Shown: piece after piece, positions 59,616 through 64,000 of the stretch
How the letters are laid out: each line of letters opens with the position of its first letter
Position numbering within the stretch: position 1 is the first letter of the stretch
Notes under the pieces: model-generated
Told to the model about the DNA's origin: nothing
Seen by the model: only the letters and a program-made list of their open reading frames with translations
Databases searched by the model: none
NCBI GenBank assembly: GCA_016788635.1
Contig: JAEUSU010000027.1
Coordinates: 124,001 to 188,000, forward strand
DNA length: 64,000 bases
Direction: 5' to 3'
Source: Flavobacteriales bacterium
GTDB taxonomy: Bacteria > Bacteroidota > Bacteroidia > Flavobacteriales_F > PHOS-HE28
Translations under genes and position numbers: made by a program

Positions 59616-60602
59616 ATGTGGAGATGTGGAAAACCCAGAGGGATGGGAGGCGTGTGGGCCGCCTGGGTGCTGCTTGGGTGGCCCCTGGCCGTGGTGGGGC
59701 AGCAGGCCGCCGTCCGGATCACGCCTGAAGAGTACATCGCCCGTTGGCAGGAGGTGGCCATCCGGAAGATGCAGGAGCACGGCATCCCGGCCAGCATCAC
59801 GCTGGCGCAGGGGCTGTTGGAGAGCAACAACGGCAACAGTCGGCTGGCGCGCGAGGCCAACAACCACTTCGGCATCAAGTGCACCTCGGATTGGACCGGG
59901 GGCAAGATCTACCACGACGACGACAAGAAGGACGATTGCTTCCGCAAGTACCGGGATGCGGCGGACAGCTTCGAGGACCACTCGCGTTTCCTGCAGCGGC
60001 CGCGCTACGCCGGGCTCTTCCAACTGAAGCCCACGGATTACAAGGGCTGGGCCCATGGATTGAAGCAGGCGGGCTACGCCACCGATCCCCACTATCCGCA
60101 CAAGCTCATCAACCTGATCGAGCGTTTCGAACTGGATCAACTGGACAAGGGCATCAAGCCCAACCGGCAGCTCGCGGATGCGCCCACCGCGCCCAAACAT
60201 CACCGCAGTGGCCGCCACCCGGCCGGTGAGGTCACCATCACCATCGGTGCGGGGCGCGAGGTGCAGCGCTTCGAGGGGCGCATCAAGTACATCAAGGCCA
60301 AAGCGGGCGACAATTTCAAGGCACTTGCCGATGAGTTGGAGATGATGCCCGGCCAGCTTGCGCGCTACAACGATCTGCCGAAGGATGCCACGCTGCAGGC
60401 AGGTCAGGTGATCTACCTCCAGCCCAAACGCTCCGCCGCGAAGAGCGCCATCGTACACACGGTGCGCAATGGGGACACGCTCTGGAGCCTCAGCCAGCAG
60501 TACGGCGTGAAGCTGGACCGCCTGGTGAAGTACAACGGACTGGCGGCGGATGCGCCCTTGCAGCCGGGAAGCAAGGTGCAGTTGCGGAAGCCGCGTAAGT
60601 GA
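59616..60602 (+). CDS. Secreted glucosaminidase/FlgJ-like peptidoglycan hydrolase with LysM domains
   Basis: 328 residues from the ATG at 59616, whose basic n-region (MWRCGKPRGMGG) fits a signal peptide ending VVGQQ; ATG 59643 lacks the positive charge. Residues about 35-180 form a GH73 glucosaminidase domain, with the catalytic Glu in ITLAQGLLESNNGNSRLA and NNHFGIKC. Two C-terminal LysM modules follow: IKYIKAKAGDNFKALADELE and IVHTVRNGDTLWSLSQQYGV, for peptidoglycan binding. It cleaves MurNAc-GlcNAc bonds during growth or division. Ends 4 bases before the convergent globin gene. Confidence 0.92.
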   Translation: MWRCGKPRGMGGVWAAWVLLGWPLAVVGQQAAVRITPEEYIARWQEVAIRKMQEHGIPASITLAQGLLESNNGNSRLAREANNHFGIKCTSDWTGGKIYHDDDKKDDCFRKYRDAADSFEDHSRFLQRPRYAGLFQLKPTDYKGWAHGLKQAGYATDPHYPHKLINLIERFELDQLDKGIKPNRQLADAPTAPKHHRSGRHPAGEVTITIGAGREVQRFEGRIKYIKAKAGDNFKALADELEMMPGQLARYNDLPKDATLQAGQVIYLQPKRSAAKSAIVHTVRNGDTLWSLSQQYGVKLDRLVKYNGLAADAPLQPGSKVQLRKPRK

Positions 60603-60606
60603 GTAC

Positions 60607-60975
60607 TTAGGTGCCCGTCACCTTATGGGCCATCACGGCCGCTATGCTGTGCGCCCGCTGCTTCGCTTCATCCGCCACCATTCCGGCGAATAGTTCATCG
60701 ACTGTGTGCTCCCAAATGGAGAGCCAGTGATCGAAATGCGATCGTTGCATGGGCATGCGTTGGTGCAGCCGCCGGTGCGCGGTCATGGGGTCGCCGGTGT
60801 ACGTGCGTTCACCCAGCAGCACCATGGCCCAGAAGGAAGTGATCAGCGGGATGTGATGGTCCCAGTCCAGCCCGGTGAAGAAATGCCCGATCACCGGGTC
60901 CGGCTTCACAGAAGCGTAGAAGGTCTCCACCAAGCGCTGGATGTCCTCTTTCGTGCGGATGTCGGTCTTGGCCAT
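60607..60975 (-). CDS. Group III truncated hemoglobin
   Basis: 122 residues from the ATG at 60975 (MAKTDIRTKEDIQRLVETFY); an upstream ATG (61002) adds nine residues. Typical of group III (trHbP/TrHb3): FYASVKPDPVIGHFFTGLDW, HIPLITSFWAMVLLGERTY, and the proximal-His segment HRRLHQRMPMQRSHFDHWLS. Such globins handle O2, NO or related ligands; the role in this organism is unknown, but it fits a cell with a high-affinity oxidase. It lies downstream of ktrA with a heptamer repeat in the spacer. Confidence 0.9.
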   Translation of the reverse strand: MAKTDIRTKEDIQRLVETFYASVKPDPVIGHFFTGLDWDHHIPLITSFWAMVLLGERTYTGDPMTAHRRLHQRMPMQRSHFDHWLSIWEHTVDELFAGMVADEAKQRAHSIAAVMAHKVTGT

Positions 60976-61056
60976 GTTCACAACCCCCAACCCTTCGGTC
61001 ACCGAAGCTTCAGCATAAGCGGCTCACCCCCCAACCTGCCTGCGGCAGCCAGGCCC

Positions 61057-61098
61057 CCAACCTCCAACCTCCAACCTTCAACCTTCAACCTCCAACCT
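61057..61098. repeat. Heptamer array CCAACCT/TCAACCT x6
   Basis: Six head-to-tail 7-base units (CCAACCT x3, TCAACCT x2, CCAACCT), flanked on both sides by CCAACCTGCC followed by GC-rich near-palindromes (CTGCCTGCGGCAG at about 61036-61048 and CTGCCAGCGGCCGGCAG at about 61097-61113). It fills the spacer between ktrA and the globin gene. Confidence 0.85.
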
Positions 61099-61124
61099 GC
61101 CAGCGGCCGGCAGGCCTCCAACCC

Positions 61125-61814
61125 CTAATCATTCTCCCCTGTGAACTTCGCCACTTCGTCCTTCTCGCCGAAGAGCACGAGGATGTCGCCCTTCTGCGGC
61201 GCGAAGTCGGGGTCCATCACGCCAAGCGCGCCCAGCTTGATGCTGCGGCGGCCCATGAAGCTCTTCTCGCTCTCCTTGCGCAGCACGGTCACCAGGCCCA
61301 GCTGGCGTTTGGTGAGTTCCTCGATCTGGTTCAGCGGCTTGCCCACGAAGCGGTCGGGCACCACGATCTCCGCGATGGTGAAGCCGCCGGGTAGCTCGAA
61401 CTGGTCCACCAGGCGGCGCAGGTTCAGCTTGCGCGCAAGGCCCTCGGCGGCCTTCTCCTCGGGGTGCATCACCTCGGTCACCCCCATGGAGTTCAGTACC
61501 ATCTCGTGGAGTGGATTGATGGCGCGGCTGATCACCCGGCGGACCTTCAGGTTAACGAGCAGCGCGGTGGTCATGATGTTGGCGCCCTCGTCTTCGCCTA
61601 TGGCCACCACCGCGCAATCCACATCATTCAGCGGCAGTGTGCTCATGGCGAGCGGGTCGTTGCTTTCGAGGGCAACGGCCAGCGAGACCTCGTTCTTGAT
61701 GCCCTCCACCTTTGTCATGTCATGGTCGATGGCGATCACCTCATGGCCCATCAAGGTAAGTTTGACCGAGAGCGAGCGGCCGAAGTTGCCGAGCCCGAAT
61801 ACCGCGACTTTCAT
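61125..61814 (-). CDS. ktrA: TrkA/KtrA-type potassium channel regulatory protein
   Basis: 229 residues with one RCK_N and one RCK_C domain. The nucleotide-binding loop is VAVFGLGNFGRSLSVKLTLM, with the acidic VIAIDHDMTKVEGI after strand 2; RRVISRAINPLHEMVLNSMG continues the RCK_N core and GGFTIAEIVVPDRFVGKPL starts RCK_C. Single-length (not duplicated) form, typical of KtrA. It assembles as an octameric ring gating the TrkH/KtrB pore encoded 37 bases upstream. Confidence 0.92.
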   Translation of the reverse strand: MKVAVFGLGNFGRSLSVKLTLMGHEVIAIDHDMTKVEGIKNEVSLAVALESNDPLAMSTLPLNDVDCAVVAIGEDEGANIMTTALLVNLKVRRVISRAINPLHEMVLNSMGVTEVMHPEEKAAEGLARKLNLRRLVDQFELPGGFTIAEIVVPDRFVGKPLNQIEELTKRQLGLVTVLRKESEKSFMGRRSIKLGALGVMDPDFAPQKGDILVLFGEKDEVAKFTGEND

Positions 61815-61851
61815 GCGTTGTGCGCCGTAGCCCGGCGCGGGCGTTGAGGGT

Positions 61852-63612
61852 TCAATTGATGAGGATGTCCTCCTTGGGGTAACGGTAGGGAGATGTCTGC
61901 ACCTGGCGCAGCAGGCTTACCAGCAGGGTGAGGCCACTGACACGGCCGACGAACATGACCACGACCAGGAAGAGGCGACTGTCCTCGCCCAGTGCAGCGG
62001 TGATGCCCATGCTCTGGCCAACGGTGGCAAAGGCACTGAAGCATTCGAAGGCGATCGGTAGAAGGGGGGTCTCGGGCTCCAACGAAGCCACCACAGTCAC
62101 GGAGAGGCCCAAAAAAATGAGCGAGAGCACGATGGTGGCGAATGCGCGACGCATGCTCAGATTGCTGATCTCACGTCCGGCGAACTCCACGCGTTTGCGG
62201 CCGCGCGCCGTGGCGAAGATGTTCAGCGTGGCCAGCGCGAAGGTGGTGGTCTTGATGCCGCCGGCAGTGCTCCCGGGCGACCCGCCCACATACATCAGCA
62301 ACATGACCACCATGATGGCCGGCATGCTCATCAGGTTGAAATCGATGACATTGAAACCTGCCGTGCGCGAGGCCGCGCTGGTGAAGAAGGTCACGGTGAT
62401 CTTGCCCCAGGTATCGTGCAGGGCGATGTCTGCGCGGCCCCACTCCAGGAACACGAGCACGGCGCAACCCAGGGTAAGCAACAGGACCGTGGTGGTGAGC
62501 ACCAGACGGCTGCTCACGGTCACCTCCCGGGGGTACCGGCGGCAGGGTGTGCCGGTGATCCACTTGCGCACATGCTCCACGGTCCAGTACCGCAGGTAGC
62601 GGCTGAAATTGAAGGTGATGCCAAAGCCCAGGCCTCCGAAGATGATGAGCAGTGCAAGCACCCACATCAAGGGATAGTTGAAGCGGAGCAGGTCGTTGTA
62701 CAAGCCATTGCCCCATGTGCTGAAGCCGGCATTGTTGAACGCGCTCACCGCATGGAACGCGGAGAAGAAGACGTGTTCGCCGAAGGTGGTGAAGTGGTCC
62801 GCAGGAGTGGAAAGGAAAACGAACAACGCACCAACGGCCTCCAGGCCCAGGGTGAAAAGGATGACCTGGATGATGAACGAGCGAGCCGACCCGAGGGATG
62901 TGTTGGCGATGTCGCGGATGCGCAGTTGCTCCTCGAGCGAGGAACGCCCTTTGAAGAAGAAGGCGAAGAAGCTGGTGAAGGTCATCACACCCAAACCACC
63001 CAGCTGGAAGAGCAACATCAGCAACCATTGTCCACCTCGCGTGAGGTCCTGTGACACATCGATCACGGACAGGCCGGTCACGCAAACGGCGGAGGTGGCG
63101 GTGAAAAGGGCCTCCGTGATGGAAAGCGGACGGGTGGAGGCATTGGGCAGCAGGAAGAGCGCCGTGCCTATGGCGATCACCAGGATGAAGCTGGCCGTGA
63201 AGAGCAGGGCCGGATTGAACAGGCGGGTGTTCCGGCCGATCTCCAGCCGGGAGAACTCGATGAATACGAACAACAGCAGGAACACGAGGTAGGGCCAGCG
63301 CGACAGGCCGGCCCATTCCGTCAATCCCAACGGCCTGCCGAAGATGAGGAAGAGCGCCACGAGGAACCAGAGCACTTCGGCCTTGCGTTGTGGTTCGTTG
63401 CGGAGACTGTTGCGCAACAAACTGCCCAATGTGACGAAGGCCGCAGCACAGACCAGCCCGTAGTTCAACAAGTCCAGGCGGGCCACCATGGAAAGCTCGC
63501 TCTTCAAACCGAACTCGAGCAGCAGCAGGAAAATGGCCAGGATGATGACGACGATGCGTGCCAGTCCCACCACCTCGCGCCGAAGTGCGGTCCGCAGCAA
63601 TGCTCTTTTCAT
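61852..63612 (-). CDS. ktrB: TrkH/KtrB family potassium transporter pore
   Basis: 586 residues. Four pore-loop repeats are recognisable by their selectivity-filter Gly segments: TATSAVCVTGLSVIDVSQ, FHAVSAFNNAGFSTWGN, TSAASRTAGFNVIDFN and FECFSAFATVGQSMGIT. About 120 N-terminal residues carry four extra helices before the usual start (first MKRALLRTALRREVV), an extension longer than in KtrB of model species. It imports K+ with KtrA as regulator. Same strand and close spacing to ktrA indicate one operon. Confidence 0.93.
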   Translation of the reverse strand: MKRALLRTALRREVVGLARIVVIILAIFLLLLEFGLKSELSMVARLDLLNYGLVCAAAFVTLGSLLRNSLRNEPQRKAEVLWFLVALFLIFGRPLGLTEWAGLSRWPYLVFLLLFVFIEFSRLEIGRNTRLFNPALLFTASFILVIAIGTALFLLPNASTRPLSITEALFTATSAVCVTGLSVIDVSQDLTRGGQWLLMLLFQLGGLGVMTFTSFFAFFFKGRSSLEEQLRIRDIANTSLGSARSFIIQVILFTLGLEAVGALFVFLSTPADHFTTFGEHVFFSAFHAVSAFNNAGFSTWGNGLYNDLLRFNYPLMWVLALLIIFGGLGFGITFNFSRYLRYWTVEHVRKWITGTPCRRYPREVTVSSRLVLTTTVLLLTLGCAVLVFLEWGRADIALHDTWGKITVTFFTSAASRTAGFNVIDFNLMSMPAIMVVMLLMYVGGSPGSTAGGIKTTTFALATLNIFATARGRKRVEFAGREISNLSMRRAFATIVLSLIFLGLSVTVVASLEPETPLLPIAFECFSAFATVGQSMGITAALGEDSRLFLVVVMFVGRVSGLTLLVSLLRQVQTSPYRYPKEDILIN

Positions 63613-63660
63613 CCGCGGGCGAAGTTCGTCATGGCACTGGCTCGTTGTGCCGTTCCGTGG

Positions 63661-64000
63661 TCATGGCACCAGTCGTTTCCAGGCGATCACACGCCCGTTG
63701 CGGTTCACGGTCACCAGGTCGAAACCTTCGCTGCGGGTACCGTTCCAGCGGGCGGCGGCTTTTCCGCCGGTAAAGGGTGAGCCAGGCTGATCTTGCCCCC
63801 CGGCATCCACCAGATGCATGCGGTCCCGGTCTTCAGCGGCGACGAAGAAACCAAGCATCGCAGCCATGGGGGCATGATGCACTTCCAGCCTGAGAGGTGT
63901 GCCAAAGGTGCGCAGGACACGCATGCTCCCCGCGTTCCATGCGACCAGCGAGTCGCCGCGCGTGGTGATGAGTTCCGCACGGGCATCCCCATCCAGGTCG
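63661..64000 (-). CDS. 3' end of an FG-GAP-repeat-like protein (cut by window edge)
   Basis: The frame is open from its stop at 63661 to the right window edge, so the 5' part lies outside. The visible 112 residues include DLDGDARAELITTRGDSLVA, an FG-GAP/VCBS-type segment with a Ca-binding-like DxDGD core, and a similar C-terminal repeat GFDLVTVNRNGRVIAWKRLV. These are beta-propeller blades of secreted surface proteins. No T9SS sorting domain is present at the end. Lies 48 bases upstream of ktrB but functional linkage is doubtful. Confidence 0.75.
   Translation of the reverse strand, partial: DLDGDARAELITTRGDSLVAWNAGSMRVLRTFGTPLRLEVHHAPMAAMLGFFVAAEDRDRMHLVDAGGQDQPGSPFTGGKAAARWNGTRSEGFDLVTVNRNGRVIAWKRLVP

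Overview
The window is GC-rich chromosomal DNA from a member of the Bacteroidota, most likely a Flavobacteriales lineage. This rests on type IX secretion/gliding genes (gldJ, a PorP/SprF-family gene, porU, porV), several secreted proteins with T9SS C-terminal sorting domains, a fused CcoN-CcoO cbb3 oxidase, ECF sigma factors of the Bacteroidota type, DUF2795 and DUF5522 proteins, and repeated TAnnTTYG (-7 type) promoter elements instead of Shine-Dalgarno-led genes. The window is densely coding with many ATGA/GTGA overlaps. I see no insertion sequence, prophage, CRISPR array or rRNA.

Layout. 1-3.0 kb (minus): a DUF2795 protein, a PduO-type cobalamin adenosyltransferase, a methyltransferase and a membrane-anchored SGNH-like protein. 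3.1-11.8 kb (plus): a complete cbb3 oxidase and assembly block, ccoI-ccoS-ccoNO-ccoQ-ccoP-ccoG-ccoH-SafE-like transporter. TGAC-N4-GTCA palindromes lie in front of both ccoI and ccoS. 11.8-18.4 kb (minus): a nine-gene block headed by an ECF sigma factor: crtI, crtB, idi, folE, photolyase, a 55-residue unknown, an SRPBCC protein and crtZ. It reads as a photoprotection operon. 18.6-18.9 kb: two tRNA-Val genes. 18.9-23.8 kb (minus): exbB-exbD-exbD-tonB-like-folC and a glutamate-type dehydrogenase. 23.9-27.6 kb: anmK, an acyl-CoA dehydrogenase and murF. 27.7-35.9 kb: the T9SS locus, gldJ and porP-like (minus) divergent from porU-porV (plus).

35.8-46.8 kb: ispF, DUF4956 plus VTC-type polyphosphate polymerase, cdd, pyruvate dehydrogenase E1-alpha and E2, a secreted Kelch protein, a CHAD protein, a zinc-ribbon methyltransferase, recG and a YhhN-family protein. 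46.8-50.5 kb: a 740-bp gene-poor stretch, then two T9SS-exported proteins, one carrying a peptidase S74 domain. 50.6-57.0 kb: pheT, an ECF sigma factor with a partner that appears to span both membranes, and a PKD/Cys-rich-repeat T9SS protein. 57.1-64.0 kb: hutU, DUF5522, a LysM glucosaminidase, a truncated hemoglobin, KtrA/KtrB-type potassium uptake, and the 3' end of an FG-GAP-like protein cut by the window edge.

How it fits together: an aerobic/microaerobic, probably pigmented bacterium that exports surface proteins through T9SS, energises outer-membrane import by ExbBD/TonB, and may handle polyphosphate (VTC plus CHAD). The most unusual items are the sigma-led crt/phr/folE operon with an inverted-repeat operator candidate and an unknown small protein, the sigma/trans-envelope beta-barrel pair at 53-55 kb, the paired cbb3 palindromes, and several short-unit repeat islands (CACGGAG, CTCTGTG, CCAACCT, GGCCAGTC) in intergenic DNA.
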